Positions 45,858 to 57,655 of a stretch of 64,000 bases of DNA are shown here, in pieces. Origin of the DNA: Dermanyssus gallinae. Its lineage: Eukaryota > Arthropoda > Arachnida > Mesostigmata > Dermanyssidae. The stretch is from NCBI GenBank assembly GCA_003439945.1, contig QVRM01000335.1, positions 965,501 to 1,029,500 on the forward strand, given 5' to 3'. How positions within the stretch are numbered: the stretch's first letter is position 1; each line of letters begins with the position of its first letter. The position numbers were made by a program, and so were the translations under genes. The notes beneath the pieces are model-generated. The model did no database searches, was not told the origin of the DNA, and saw only the letters and a program-made list of their open reading frames with translations.

Positions 45858-48618
45858 CCAGAGGCACTCGTGTATCAGCCTTATCAGTCCGACATAGCAT
45901 GAACGCTACAAGCAAGCAATCTAAAGGCACATACTTAGAACATAGAAACAATACAGCTAGATAATTTTTCACCATACCCTCTAAGAAGTACGTGGCAGCC
46001 TTTGTTGTTGGGTAAGAACGTGTCGAGGCACAGCGATGGACAACGGTTTTTGCTCTTAGCACCATCACGCTTTAACAGCTCAAACTGCAGGCAGATTAAG
46101 GGCGTCACCAGGTGTCGAAGCAGGTGACGAGACTTGTGTTGCTGGCATGAAAAGCACCCCTAAAAAATAGTTACACCCCCTATGTCATGCTGTAGAAAGA
46201 GGGGAGAGGGAAACTGTCCCGCTCCCGCCCCAGAAGCCCCTTAACTCCAACGCAGTCTTTGCAGGCGAACACACACCTACATACAGGCATATACATGCGG
46301 AGCACCATGTACAAGTATTGCGTCTGTTTTGCCCCTCGCTTACCTTGCCGTAGAAAATAGGCCCGTCAGGCTATTACGAAAGCATCGTTTTCGTCTGGGT
46401 CTTTAATGGCTTAACAAGCAGCAGCAGCAGCAGCCAGAAGAGAACACGCGGTCAAGCACAACGTCATATATAGTTCAATCGTAATGGCCGCGGTGACCGC
46501 CGTCGCTGCTGCCGTTGAGCGACTTCGGATGCGGTTGCCCCGCAATGAAGCGCGCGGACCAACCAGCCCTCAGTCCGGTTGCTTGGCTAGCCCCGGCCGG
46601 TTTCCTGACGACGCGTTCCATTGCGTTCTCTTGGCTCGGCGGTTACGGCCCCACGCTTCATTCATCTCCCACATTTCTTGTGACGGCATCTTTATGAAAC
46701 AACACGATGAGAGCAACTTGCCTTCCTGCCCCGTTTCTGCTCGCTACTTCTTCATCTCTTTCTCTCCCCCCCCCCTCTATCTTTCGCTCTCTACTTATTT
46801 CCCCCTTTGCGCCCCCAAGTACTCCCACTCGTAGCATTGATGTAGCTGCAGAGTCTTCGGGGGGGGGGGGGGGGGGCACGCTTTGACGTCCAGTCGACGC
46901 TGTCTCGTTCACCGTTTTTCCTGAATTCTCCAAAGGGTCTCCTCTCGCGATTTCTCTTATTTGCTGCGTACTTCCCCTGCCAGCTCATTTCTGCCGTTAT
47001 TTTTCTTGTTTTCTTGCACTTCAGCACCTCGCTCCCTTTTTCCTCTCTCGCCTTCACTGTCTTTCTCGCCCTCACTCTATCTCTTTCTCTGTCTTTCTCG
47101 TTAGCTTCTCCTTAGCTCCTCTATCGCGCGGACAGACTTCTTCCGAAATCAACCCAGTCAGAGGTTTGAGCCAAGAAACGACTGCTTTGCCTCTTTCTCC
47201 CCGCCACGCGTCAGGCCAAGAAAATAACCAACCGACCATTAATAATGCAAAACTTCATCAGCAGAAATGCCTCGCGACGGCCCTTCGGCCTTCATCAAGA
47301 ACATCAAGGGCATGCATGCAGCAGGAAGCCTGGCTGCGTCTGGTGCTTTTCTTTCAGGCTTCCATCAACAGCAGCAGCGGCGGCGGCCGCGGCTTCGGCG
47401 AAGGCGGTAACGGTAACGGTCTTTTGTAGGAGGGGTGCGCATCGTGTCGAGCGAGGTCGTTGACAATGTCCACCGCTCTATAGCTTTAGACAACAACAGC
47501 ATCAACGACAATAATAACAACAACAAAAACAACAACGTTTAGAAAACGGCGAAAATGTTTAAAACCAAACGGAAACGAACTCCTTCTACTCGCTTCCGCT
47601 ACTGACTGCATCTAAAGCCGCCGTAACTAACGAAGTCTATCGACCGAAAATTAGGAATAACGTTTCTTTATCAATATATCTATATATAGTATATTACCCC
47701 CCACATGTAGTGGTCATTGCTCTACTCTTATTAAATTTGTCATAAATAAATCATGTATTACAATGCTAAAAATGATTAGACTTCACACGTGCGCGCACAA
47801 GAGGAGATCAAATACCTGATGTAGAGAGGCTAAATGTTACTAAAAGTATTAAGTAAGCTAGATCTTTCCTTAAAGGGACATCTTCCCTATCAGAACCTTA
47901 AGTGAACTGTAATAATGCTTGAGTATAGCACTGTAATACACTATACTCGTCATCATGCAGAAGCAAATGTACGTGGGTATTTTTTTAAGTAGACGGTGAA
48001 ACAATGAAACAAAAATAAATAAAAAAACAATAAAGCCATTTGTTTCTCGACGTAATTTTATCGGAGCTCGGTATATTCAGCAAACTTCTAGGAAAACGTG
48101 GATTCCCGTGCAGACAAAACTCTGAGTTTCACCTATGCTCAAATCAATATTTATTGATCCTATCATAACATAACGTTCAGTCACCTTCACAACATTAGAG
48201 ACGTGTAGCATCGCATCATAAAGCGCCTATGTAACACGTTTAGTAGTGCGCATAGTAATAGAAGTCAAGGTAAACGTCAGGTGAGACGTATTTTCCTAGA
48301 CCTTGGGTGTGAATTAAGGATTGGTTGCAAATCGTCAATAATTTTGCGCTGGGTCGGATTTCTAAGCCTACGCTAGACGCTGATGGCTGCCAGCGGCTCA
48401 CGCGCATCATGCATTTCGGAAACCTCCGTTGCTCGCACTAACGCGACACTGCGATAGTATATTGGGTAGAATCTGTAACGGTTTTATTCGTTTGTGCTGA
48501 TCTTTGCCATGGCTTTAATTGACTAAATTCTCAATAACGGTTTAGTAAGTCACCTGTTTTTCTTTCTGCCGCAATTTACAGGTCAAAATATTGTTTACAA
48601 CGCAACTGCTTTAGAGAA
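45856..48618. other. Intergenic; CT-rich DNA and G-run
   Basis: Includes (CAG)n at 46420-46436, pyrimidine-rich plus strand at about 46740-46810 and 47035-47130, a G run of about 18 bp at 46859-46876, and AAC repeats near 47495-47540. GC-rich around 46480-47470 with many overlapping frames but no recognised domain. Confidence 0.5.
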
Positions 48619-48668
48619 ATATATATAAAAAAAAAAAATATATATATATATAAATATATATATATATA
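48619..48668. repeat. (TA)n with an A-run interruption
   Basis: TA units interrupted by about 12 A residues. Confidence 0.88.
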
Positions 48669-50201
48669 CTTAGAGAGAGCGCCAGAAACAAATTGATAGC
48701 GACCCCAACTGTATTGGTGTGCTCATTATCTTATCCGCATTCAATAAACATGTTTGCAAGTTAAAGAAACTCTACGACTATATTTTGAAAATATTTAAGT
48801 ATGATTATAATCACATACGAAGCGCAAAGAGTGCAAAAATGAGAAAAACAGTGCCTGGAAAATCTGGTATTCCGTTAGGTGGCGCAATATTATGCTCTTC
48901 AGACTAACAGAACTCGGCACGACGGAAACAAGAAACGCACTTATGTTGTGCGAAGGAACGCAAAAAACGTGCCCCTTTAAAAAACAACCAGTGAACAGCG
49001 AAAGCCGAAGGAAAACGTGACTTTTCTCAGAAATCCAGAGTTGATCACGAAGGAACGAGCCAACAGCGAGGTCGGAGACGAGGAGCATGCTAGGTTCCTT
49101 TTGGACTCGCTTTCTATGTATAGCAAGCTGTAGGCAGATTCCCAGTGCTTACCAAAAGGCGTTGGCAGCCTTCGTAGGAAAAGCGGTTTGGTTGACGAAT
49201 ACCAGTACTCTGCATCAACACCAATATGTACTGCAAACATCTGGTACTTGCCCTGTTATTATTATTATTATTAGTATTATTATTAATAGCGTTCGTCCTG
49301 CGGCCACCGCCTTACTAATTAGCGCCTGACGACACGTATCTGCATTGTTATTGTTAAAAAGGGCGAAGTGGTATAGGTAGGTTCTTCGGGGGTCTATTTA
49401 CTACCCGTATAACATTCGGGGGCCTATTTACTCCTTGTACAATAATCGTATAGGGGGGGGGGTCCTGTTACAATTTTACAGGTTTATTATACTTATCTGG
49501 TGCCGGGACCAATCAATCGAATCAATAAGGCAGAGATCCCTGGAGGAGTTCTTGCCATTGCACTTCGGCAGGGTTGAGACCAACCACTCTCCCACTCGTA
49601 CGACCTAATGCAATATGAATTATATGATAACCACATGTCCTACATAGATTATTACTTCCGTTGTCGTCGTGTTGATCCCTAGCCTAACATTAAACCTATA
49701 CGTCGATAGTGTCATTAAGGTTTGCTAACATGAATTCTTTTGCAACTATACATACATGATAAGAACATCTACATACGTATTGATTTTTATCGCGGAATGG
49801 CAGTTCTTGATTTGACCGGACAGATTTTAAGTAGACTTGACTTAACAAAAATGTTGTCACAACTCTATAACGCACTTAATAATGCGTGAGCGCGATCTTG
49901 TTTAATGCGTTTTGACATTGTTAACCGTTTGCTCATGACGACTAAAAGCGCCGGGCTCGTAACATCCAATCCTACCGAACCATGCAAAGTCAGCTTTGAA
50001 CCTTCGTTGAGTTAATGATCTTTATCCAGACAACGTACAGCTCCTTTCCCCCGGGTTCGTCGCAGATATATCAAACACTAGATTGGCCATTAGTCTTCGG
50101 CCGAAGGTCGGTAGAGAAAGGACGTTGGCAATCCAGGACCCCTGGGGTTCTGGATTACCAACGCATCCCCGCAAATCTGTTTCCTGCGGAAAAAAACTTT
50201 T

Positions 50202-50202
<1 letters not shown>
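48669..50202. other. Intergenic; ATT tract and a 30-bp duplication
   Basis: Contains (ATT)n near 49255-49285, an imperfect tandem pair at about 49387-49440 (TTCGGGGGTCTATTTACTAC and its variant), and a G run near 49456-49465. No gene recognised. Confidence 0.5.
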
Positions 50203-50247
<45 letters not shown>

Positions 50248-50279
50248 AAAAAAAAATATATTTATATATATATATATAT
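50203..50279. repeat. Two (TA)n arrays with an A-run between
   Basis: TA at 50203-50245 and 50257-50279 separated by CA10. Confidence 0.94.
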
Positions 50280-51271
50280 CAAAACCCATTGGGCCTATTC
50301 GGACATGCAGCTAAGCAGACAGGCATCAAGTAAAGCAGCTGTTTGGCTGTCTATTTCGTCACCAGTCAGGGCGAACACGCGGGGCCGTCATGTCTTCTCG
50401 CATTTCATCTGTAGCCACCACCACCACCACCACTACGTACATCAACAACAACACCAACACCAACAACAACAACGATCCCAGCGGTGGTTAGGACCGAGCG
50501 CTGTGGAAGGCGGAGGAAAAGCGGACTAGTCTATGACGTGGGGTTTGGAGTGAGTATGGGGATATATGGTCGGTCGTGGACTGGGATAACGGCGCTTCGT
50601 TCATTGGTCGGTCGAGAACAAATGATGATGTGTCACGCCATAACGGCGGTCACGGCAACTGCTGCAGGAGTCATAGTAGTAGTAGTAGTAGCAGTCGTTG
50701 AAGTGAAGTAGAACCTCGACCATCACTGTGCCGAAGGGAAGCAAACGAGTGCGGCCGTACAGTCAGTTGTACAACGTCACACGTACACTTTAGGCGGCGA
50801 GAAGGACAAGAAAAAGAAAATGAAAGATTGTAGCGAGCGAAAAGAGACCTCGCGGCACCTCGTCAGCTCGTCCTCTCGCTTCAGCTCCCTTTTCAGGCAC
50901 TTCAGCTGGCAGCGACGGCCCTCCGCTTTTGCCGTTTAAGTCGGCGGGAGCCTTAGTCTATATATATATATATATATATATTGTCGAGGCGTTGTCTAGG
51001 GGGAATGTCTTCTTTGGGATGTCCTCAATGTTTTCTGTACTGAAATTACGGTTAATTATCGCGAATTATGAGGTAGTCAGATTTTTCTATCGCAAGACGT
51101 TTTATGATGATGTCCGTAAAAGATTTCCAGCAAACATTTTACATACGAATGTGTTTAGTGAGCCTGGTGCTTTGTGTGGGCGTGCTGGTGTGTGCGCTCC
51201 CTGCACGTAGGTGTTAGCTATTATGGCCTCCTCTGAAACTTTTCATTCACAAACAAAAACAGAACAAAAAT

Positions 51272-51303
<32 letters not shown>

Positions 51304-51670
51304 GATGTGCTTGGAGCGACGCGGCTTCGTTTGTTAACGCTCAGCGCGCGGTTTGCTAAACTCCGAGGAGCAAGCACACAATTTTAGATGTCAAAAAATG
51401 CTCTGTAATTTGATTTAAACACGCTGAAAGATCGTTTTTTCGTATTTTTTGCCTCTCTCGAATAACATGCCGCGAGCAGCTAAATGTATAACTGTATATT
51501 CTGTATAATTATGTTATATGCATACTCAATATGAGTGAAATAAATACGTAGATAATTTTTTTCGTGCCACTCGCCCACTTCCCATTGCTCAATGCGTTTT
51601 GTCATTGCTAGCGGGAAATGCTCACACAATTCTGCGCGAGATGATCGCCCGGGTGCGTCACGGTTGTATG
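50280..51670. other. Intergenic with (TA)n at 50959-50981 and 51271-51302
   Basis: CAC/CAA repeats near 50415-50475 and TAG repeats near 50671-50692. A 93-codon frame at 50929-51210 matches nothing I know. Confidence 0.5.
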
Positions 51671-52007
51671 CTAGCTGTACTGATAGTAGCGGCGTAGTCT
51701 AGGAGACTAGTGAGGTAGTCACGGACCTACCGGGGTGTCGCCGCTTCGGTCCCTGTTGTTGATCGAATTTTCTTTGAGCGATGCTCATTGAGAATGAATG
51801 ATAAACCATGTACCGCTGAGAGTCAGCGGCCATACTGCTACACTGTCTGGACTGTTGGGGAAACCCTAGAGATGTCAACATGTCCGGCCCTCGGTGCATT
51901 GACGATATGTGTATAATATCACTGTGAGTTTCAAGCCCGTAGGGGACGGGGATGGTCCAGAATGAAACAACCTCCTTAAAAATGAGGCTCAATTCTAGCT
52001 GTACTGA
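51671..52007. repeat. 13-bp target-site duplication around SINE B copy 2
   Basis: CTAGCTGTACTGA occurs at 51671-51683 and 51995-52007, exactly flanking the SINE. Confidence 0.94.
51684..51994 (+). mobile_element. tRNA-derived SINE, family B, full-length copy 2 (311 bp)
   Basis: Full-length homologue of 12685-12966 in opposite orientation. The head carries TAGTCTAGGAG (A-box position) and CTTCGGTCCC (B-box position), followed by the shared body TTGATCGAATTTTCTTTGAG, CGCTGAGAGTCAGCGGCCAT and CCGGCCCTCGGTGCATTGA, and the 3' block AAGCCCGTAGGG. Its tail is longer and less A-rich than copy 1. The perfect duplication fixes both ends. Non-coding; mobilised by a LINE that is not identified. Confidence 0.93.
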
Positions 52008-53451
52008 CAACAGTAGAAATAGGAACTCAAGCACAAGGAGAGGAGCTCGTGAGCGACAACGAGCAGTGACAGAGACCGCAGTTAAGCAGTAGGTTTTGCG
52101 TTCGTTTTTCCAATCTAAAGTCATTTTTAGTGGCAGCAGCAGCAGCAACAACTGTTGCTAACAGCCGATTATGTAGCTGTTTGATTCTGGTTAAGATTAG
52201 AAGCTGTTTGATTCTATTTAAGGCTAGCTCGAACGGCAAGCATCAAATCTCGTGTCTAAGTAGACGACGCAGCTGGTGCAACTGGCAAGTAGTCAGACAT
52301 GTTATGGAGGTAGGAGGCATGGATGGATTTTTTTTTAATGGACCGTCTTCTCCGGACGGCAAATTTATTTAAGTTCAATAACTCTTCATTGAGCTTGAGA
52401 TTTCCATTATTGCATAAATTCAAACAATTATAACTATTCAGGTAATTTTGCAGAAAAGGCTATCGCCCGTGTCTGCAATATGTCGGTACGTCTCAACATT
52501 GATCGATATACGTCGGTACGTCTTGACAAGGATGGATGTACGCATGTATAATACGTCGACATGGATGAATGCACGCATGTACAATATCATCCTCTATAGC
52601 ACCGAGAGATCATCACTTGTGACTTGGAGCTTAGCTCCACAGCGTCCGTCTCAATATCAAAATCGTTCGTCTTCTATGTATAGTCTACTGTACGCCATGC
52701 GGCCCAGCAAGCAAACGGATGCAAACAAGCGAGTACCAACGACCGTGCTTCGTCTCCGCTTCTGGCGCAGCCTTCAACAGCTACTGGTCACAGATCTTAA
52801 AAATCGTGCGAAATGCCAGTTAGCGACATAAACACAAAAAGGGAGCACCACGAAGAGTTGGCCAGGATCGGTTGACAGAGATTTGCTGGCGAGGTGGTCA
52901 CCACTGGACACGAATCCACCACCAGGTCGTGTGGCAACTCTTCTCCGCCATCCCCATTGTCTCCTGTTGGCAAATTAGAGATATCGGTCAAACTTTGCCA
53001 AGTAGGACTCAAAACACCCTTACTGGCCAACCAGTCGATCGACCGGGGATGTTTACCATCTCTTAGTGACTGCTTATTCGAATGGCGATTTGAGTGATTT
53101 CTCGAAGTCCCCCCCCCCCCTGCGTGGCAGCAGGTGACTTGTCGATAGATTTGATTTTCGTCTTACAATGCAAACAAATACTATACCACGAACGAAGAGC
53201 GCCTTCTTGCCACATGTCGTATTTTATGAGGCCAGCAAGAGCATTTATAATAGTTTAGGAAATGTGCAGCGTCTGTTTTGAGCACACTGTTAAACTGGGC
53301 TAACCCTGGGTTAGAGAACCCGTGACCATACGTTCGCGTAAAGATAATTGTCCGTTTGGAAGTGTTAACATAGCAAAGTTATATCAATAGAAGTCACATA
53401 TTGACGTATCAAATAGTAGTAGCACTAATGGTAATCAATCATTATTGCGCC
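52008..53451. other. Intergenic; short minisatellite
   Basis: A degenerate tandem repeat lies at about 52480-52590, with units of roughly 30 bp sharing CGGTACGTCT or CGCATGTA cores. A C run lies near 53109-53119. No recognised gene. Confidence 0.5.
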
Positions 53452-53475
53452 ATATATATCTATATATATATATAT
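53452..53475. repeat. (TA)n at the left edge of the inverted LINE
   Basis: Short TA tract into which the inverted LINE segment fuses. Confidence 0.88.
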
Positions 53476-54949
53476 TTGGATCGTCCACGTTGTCACCGTT
53501 TTTGCCCTTGAATAGCAGAGTAAGCCTGGCCTCGTGCCAAACCTGGGGTATGTGTCCCCCGCTGAGTATCTGATTAAACAGCTTACACAGCTCCTCCGCT
53601 AAAACATCGGACGACTTAGCCCAATGTTCGTAATAGATCCCATCAGGACCACTACTCTTTTTCTTGGGTAACCCGCGCAAGATCTGCACAACTTCCTCCA
53701 CCGTAAACGGCGAATTCATGTCGTGCTGCTCCAGAGTGAGCGGTTGCTCAATAACTGGGTTAGGCGCGGGGGCGTTTGCATCGAGCAGAAGGGCAGTGAA
53801 GTGCTGCCGCAACTGCTCCTTTGTCATGCTGTGCATGCTTCTGTTTTGCCGGCGAACAATGTAGACATGGGGTTCGCGCTCTGCTCTCTCAAGCAAACGA
53901 AACTCCTCCTCCTCATCATACCGGCGCTTACTCTCCACAAGCAGTTTCTTGTAGGTTGCTCTATGTCGGCCATAGAGCGCCCTACGACCAGCAACTATCT
54001 GGGGGTCGGGGTGTAGAGCCCGTGCTAGGCGCAGGAGCCCCAAGACTTCCCGACGTTTTAAGTAGCAGGCCTGTGTAAACCAGGGCCGCGCCCGTCTTTG
54101 TCTGTACTTCTTCTTGACTACAGCCGCCTTGACAGTGGCCTCCAAAGCGTGGTTGCTTTGTTCAATGTCAGAAGTTGATCTCAGCAGCTCTAACTCGCGC
54201 GTCAATACACGCAAATCTAGTTGCCTAGACCAGTACGTTATCGGCTGCCGACGTGGAGCGCGTCCCTGGCCAGGCACACACAGAGACGCCAGCACCGGCA
54301 GGTGCTTCCGTGCTGGAATATCAAGTACCTCGCATCCTTGAAATTCCGTCGGATGTTGAAGATTGTGAAACAGGAGGTCGATAGTGCTTCTTCCACTTTG
54401 GCAAACATACGTGAATTTATCACGCTCATTTGCGCAATGCAGGCCTCTGTTTTCTAGAAGCTTAAGAAGCACATCGCCCTTCCTATCGGTGGCGCCACTA
54501 TCAATACGACAGTTGAAGTCGCCGCCGACCAGAGTGGGTAGCTGGAGGTTCAGTCCCGCTAGACCAGCACTGATCGCATCGGCAACGTCAACATCATCGT
54601 AATGAGGTGGCAGGTAGAACAATGCGAGGTTGAAACTACCTGAGGTGAGTGTCATACAACACTCACCTCGACACACACATTGCATTCGGGGTGACCCTGC
54701 TCGTAAATAGATTGAAAGTCCACCTACTGGTCTTCCCCGCCCTCCGTCTGGAAGACTTGCTAGCAGATGGAAACCTCGCATCTCATCGAAATGCACTTCC
54801 TTCCGCATGAAAGTCTCCGTCAAGAGTACAATGTCCACATCATCAAACAAACGCTCTGGTGCTAGCTGTAAAGCCCCAGATAAACCTTCGCAATTCCAAA
54901 GCAATAATTTGCAGCTGCGAGCAGCATGCAGCTGCCTTGGCAGAAGGCG
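53476..54949 (-). pseudogene. LINE ORF2 5' part: endonuclease and RT N-terminus (severed)
   Basis: The endonuclease motifs are all visible: LWNCEG, LLTETF, VGGDFNCRID, STIDLLFHN and the late His in KHLPVL. After a basic linker (KKKYRQRRARPWF) comes the RT start, KKKSSGPDGIYYEHW and LTLLFKGKNGD, where the frame leaves the element into (TA)n. It is uninterrupted to that point. No ATG occurs between the ORF1 stop and the first catalytic residue. The frame is identical to that of ORF1, from which a single TGA (54950-54952) divides it. Confidence 0.9.
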
Positions 54950-56266
54950 TCATTGCTGTCTAGCTGTTAAACCATGCCCATCAGTAAACTCTTCGCATAC
55001 TCTAGTCTGAACCGGCGGAGCCCCCAGCCAGCGCCGGAAACTCACGCCTTTCGGCCAGAAGGCGCTACTCGAAACTTTACTAAAATCATCATCACCAAAG
55101 GCCACGCAGAAGACGGAGTCCGGCCGGGAAACTTTGAGTTTCCAAATAGCACGCACTACAGTATGTCTCCCGGTTAGCCAACCACGCAGCTGTTCTGCCG
55201 ACGCTTTTCGGCTGAAGCCCTCCAAACGGAGAGCCTTCATAGGCAGCACACGGTTTTCACACAGTGTTAGCTCACCTAAGTCTACGACTGCACTTCCAGC
55301 TCGAAGAGGACGGTGCTTCCTTATCGCGCTAGTTTCGCGTTTTTCCACTGTTGTTCGCTTGTGAATTTGGGAGAGATCGCCCTGGCTCGGCCCCAGGCGT
55401 CCATCCTGCTTCTCCGGGCTGTTGCTGGCCGATCCGCCACTCTCACTCGCGAGCTTCCTCTTCTTTTTGTTTCGTCTCTCCACCAGCTGGAAGCCTTCGT
55501 TGTCCAGCTGATCTTCCTTGGCTGTCTCTGTACAGTCCATTGTCTCTACAGCCTGGTCGCGCGGCTGCAGCGGACTCGTGACGTCACTTTCTACTGCCGG
55601 CGCCGGCTTCTCTTTCTTCTCCGGTTTCTCCCGCTGTTGTTGCTGTCGCTCAACCGCTCTCTCTTCTCGCCGTTGCTGGCGCTGTTGACCAAGATCAACA
55701 ACACTTTTGGCGACGTCTGTGAGAGGCGTCTGCTTCGACTGCTGCTGCGGTTTCTCGTCTCGATGTCTCTGCTGTCTCTGGCACTGTTGTTGCTGTTGGT
55801 TTTGTTTACCAACAGTACGAGTGACGGTGGCCGCATATGAGACATTCGAACCAATTATGAGCTTGGCGGGAACATTTGAGCCGCCGCCGGTGCCTTGTGC
55901 CACTTTGTTTTGTGCCACTTGCTTTTTCGCCTCGTTCTCCACTCTCGTTGTGCTCACGTTGTTCCCGGTGGGATGGGGACGAAGCTGGGAGACAACTTGT
56001 TCAAGTTCCGACACTCGGATTGCATTTGCCGCCGCAAGGCGACTAATCCGCTGCAGGATCTCAAGCAGGGCGTCGTTTGAGCGGGTGCCCTCCAGTTCCG
56101 GACATCCAGGACACCGAGCGGGCTGGTTTGCCCCTACATCGGTGCGCGGTGATGAGCACTTCACATGGGCTACACCCACAAGACAGGTAGGACACTGGGT
56201 CCACTCACACGAGCTCTTTATCACGGAGCTACATACAAAACACAACGCACTGCTGGGCGCCGCCAT
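54950..56266 (-). CDS. LINE ORF1 protein (438 aa)
   Basis: The start MAAPSSAL at 56266 lies about 18 bp from the inversion junction. Residues 9-60 form a Cys/His-rich finger (CFVC...CPTC...HVKC...CPGC) resembling PHD-type ORF1 fingers. A probable short coiled coil follows (about 66-95), then a long Gln/Arg/Lys/Glu-rich low-complexity region. The C-terminal part (RLEGFSRKASAEQLRGWL...AIWKL) looks like a small folded domain, perhaps RRM-like. Such ORF1 proteins bind LINE RNA in the particle; that role is inferred. It is intact in itself, but separated from its ORF2 by the rearrangement only beyond the endonuclease. Confidence 0.82.
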   Translation of the reverse strand: MAAPSSALCFVCSSVIKSSCEWTQCPTCLVGVAHVKCSSPRTDVGANQPARCPGCPELEGTRSNDALLEILQRISRLAAANAIRVSELEQVVSQLRPHPTGNNVSTTRVENEAKKQVAQNKVAQGTGGGSNVPAKLIIGSNVSYAATVTRTVGKQNQQQQQCQRQQRHRDEKPQQQSKQTPLTDVAKSVVDLGQQRQQRREERAVERQQQQREKPEKKEKPAPAVESDVTSPLQPRDQAVETMDCTETAKEDQLDNEGFQLVERRNKKKRKLASESGGSASNSPEKQDGRLGPSQGDLSQIHKRTTVEKRETSAIRKHRPLRAGSAVVDLGELTLCENRVLPMKALRLEGFSRKASAEQLRGWLTGRHTVVRAIWKLKVSRPDSVFCVAFGDDDFSKVSSSAFWPKGVSFRRWLGAPPVQTRVCEEFTDGHGLTARQQ

Positions 56267-56300
56267 CTTGTCTTTTTTGTCTCCAGTCGGAAGTTGAACG
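56267..56300. other. Inversion junction of the LINE
   Basis: The 5' end of the minus-strand ORF1 segment (5' UTR) meets the plus-strand RT segment at about 56284/56285. The RT frame is already open at 56281-56302. Confidence 0.75.
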
Positions 56301-57489
56301 GGTGCTGGCTGTGCCCGGGGGTCACTTGTACGCCGTCTTTATCGATTGTGTCAAGGCCTTCGACAAAGCTCCCCGTCACCTACTAGTCGATTCATTTCGA
56401 CATGCTGGGGTGGGTGGTTCTTTCCTACGAGTGCTCTCCAGCTTCTTTGCTGAAGACCGCCTTGAAGTAAACGTAAGGGGCGAAGACACCTTGCAGCTCT
56501 GTCAAAACGTAGGGACCCCCCAAGGGGACCCTCTCAGTTGCCTGGCATTCTCCTTGCTCATCGCAGACCTAGCTCGCCATGTGCGGGAGGAGTTTAGAAA
56601 CGCCGTCGTCGTCATGTATGCGGATGACATAGTAGTGGCCCACCGGAACCGCGGTGCCATTCGTCGAATTGTCGGTGACGTCGAAAGTTACCTTCACCGT
56701 AAGGGCCTGCAAATAAATGCGCGGAAGACGAAAGCCATGAAGTTTCGCCGTGGGGGTCGATTGGCCGCAGCAGACGTAATACTCTGTTGTGGCCAACCGC
56801 TGGAGTTTGTCAACTCTTTCCCGTATCTGGGTCTGAGGCTACACTATACGGGAACGACCTTTACCCAGCACATCGCCGACAGGTGTCGAGCGGCTATTAC
56901 CTCTATTCACACAGAGGTGAGAGACCCTCGACGACTGTCTGTGAGTGCGGCCGTGCGTCTTTATGAGCTTAAGATTGTGCCAATGTTGAGCTACAGCCTT
57001 GGCAGGGTGTGGGGCCATCTTTCAGCGGCAAATTTTGCGCAGCTAGAAAGATGCTTCACAATATATATGAAGCGGGTCCTTTGCTTACCCCGGACGGCAA
57101 AAAGCCGCTTCGTGTACCTGCTAGCGGGTTGCGGGCCGGCAGTGGAAACAATCAGAGTCAGGCTTAGGTCACCTATTACTGGACCACTTCAACAATTTTT
57201 GTTGGAGTGGCAGGGAAAAGTGACCGAGGCCTCGGCAGAGGTAGCGCAATTGGATGTGTACCTCGCCAGGGAGCTTTGGGATGGAATGGCATGCACTAGC
57301 CGGCACGTGTACACAAGATACATTGTGCATGGCTATCATCACTTGGTATGTTCGACTCAAGGATTTCACCAAGTTGACGATCAATGTCGTTGCCGGTTCT
57401 GCTCGCAGATATGCGCTAAATACCACGCAGCGAGCTGCCAGAAGCATCGGCGGTCTTTGCACTTTTTCGCCGGGTGGGACGGTCGCTGA
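56285..57489 (+). pseudogene. LINE ORF2 3' part: RT palm/thumb and C-terminal zinc region (severed)
   Basis: It begins just before RT motif A (AVFIDCVKAFDKAPRHLL), then motif B (GTPQGDPLSCLAFSLL) and motif C (VMYADDIVV). After these comes FPYLGLRLHYTGTTFTQHI and the post-RT helical region (LSVSAAVRLYELKIVP, LERCFTIYMKRVL). It finishes with a Cys/His cluster, CRCRFCSQICAKYHAASC. The frame is uninterrupted for 395 codons to the TGA at 57487-57489. It has no start codon of its own and is the missing half of the ORF2 on the other strand. Related to the fragment at 26380-27345. Confidence 0.9.
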
Positions 57490-57568
57490 AGTGTTTAAAG
57501 TGTATAAAAGGAATGAATTGTATTGAAATTATGTACCATCTTGAAATGCAATGTTATTGCGAAATAAA

Positions 57569-57570
<2 letters not shown>

Positions 57571-57615
<45 letters not shown>

Positions 57616-57655
57616 CACACATACATACATACATACATACATTCATACATACATA
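57571..57655. repeat. (TA)n followed by (CATA)n
   Basis: A TA array (57571-57611) directly follows the LINE 3' end and passes into CATA tetranucleotide units. Confidence 0.94.

Larger units (their letters stand above)
53476..57570. mobile_element. Apurinic-endonuclease LINE with 5' inversion (twin priming)
   Basis: The minus strand (56284 down to 53476) carries a short 5' UTR, ORF1, and ORF2 from endonuclease to the start of the RT. The plus strand (56285-57570) carries the remainder of the RT, the C-terminal region and the 3' end. Joined head to head they make one element lacking a stretch of the RT I estimate at about 50-60 codons. This arrangement, with a small deletion at the junction, is the known outcome of twin priming during LINE insertion. 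(TA)n lies at both outer edges. The clade is unassigned. Confidence 0.88.
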
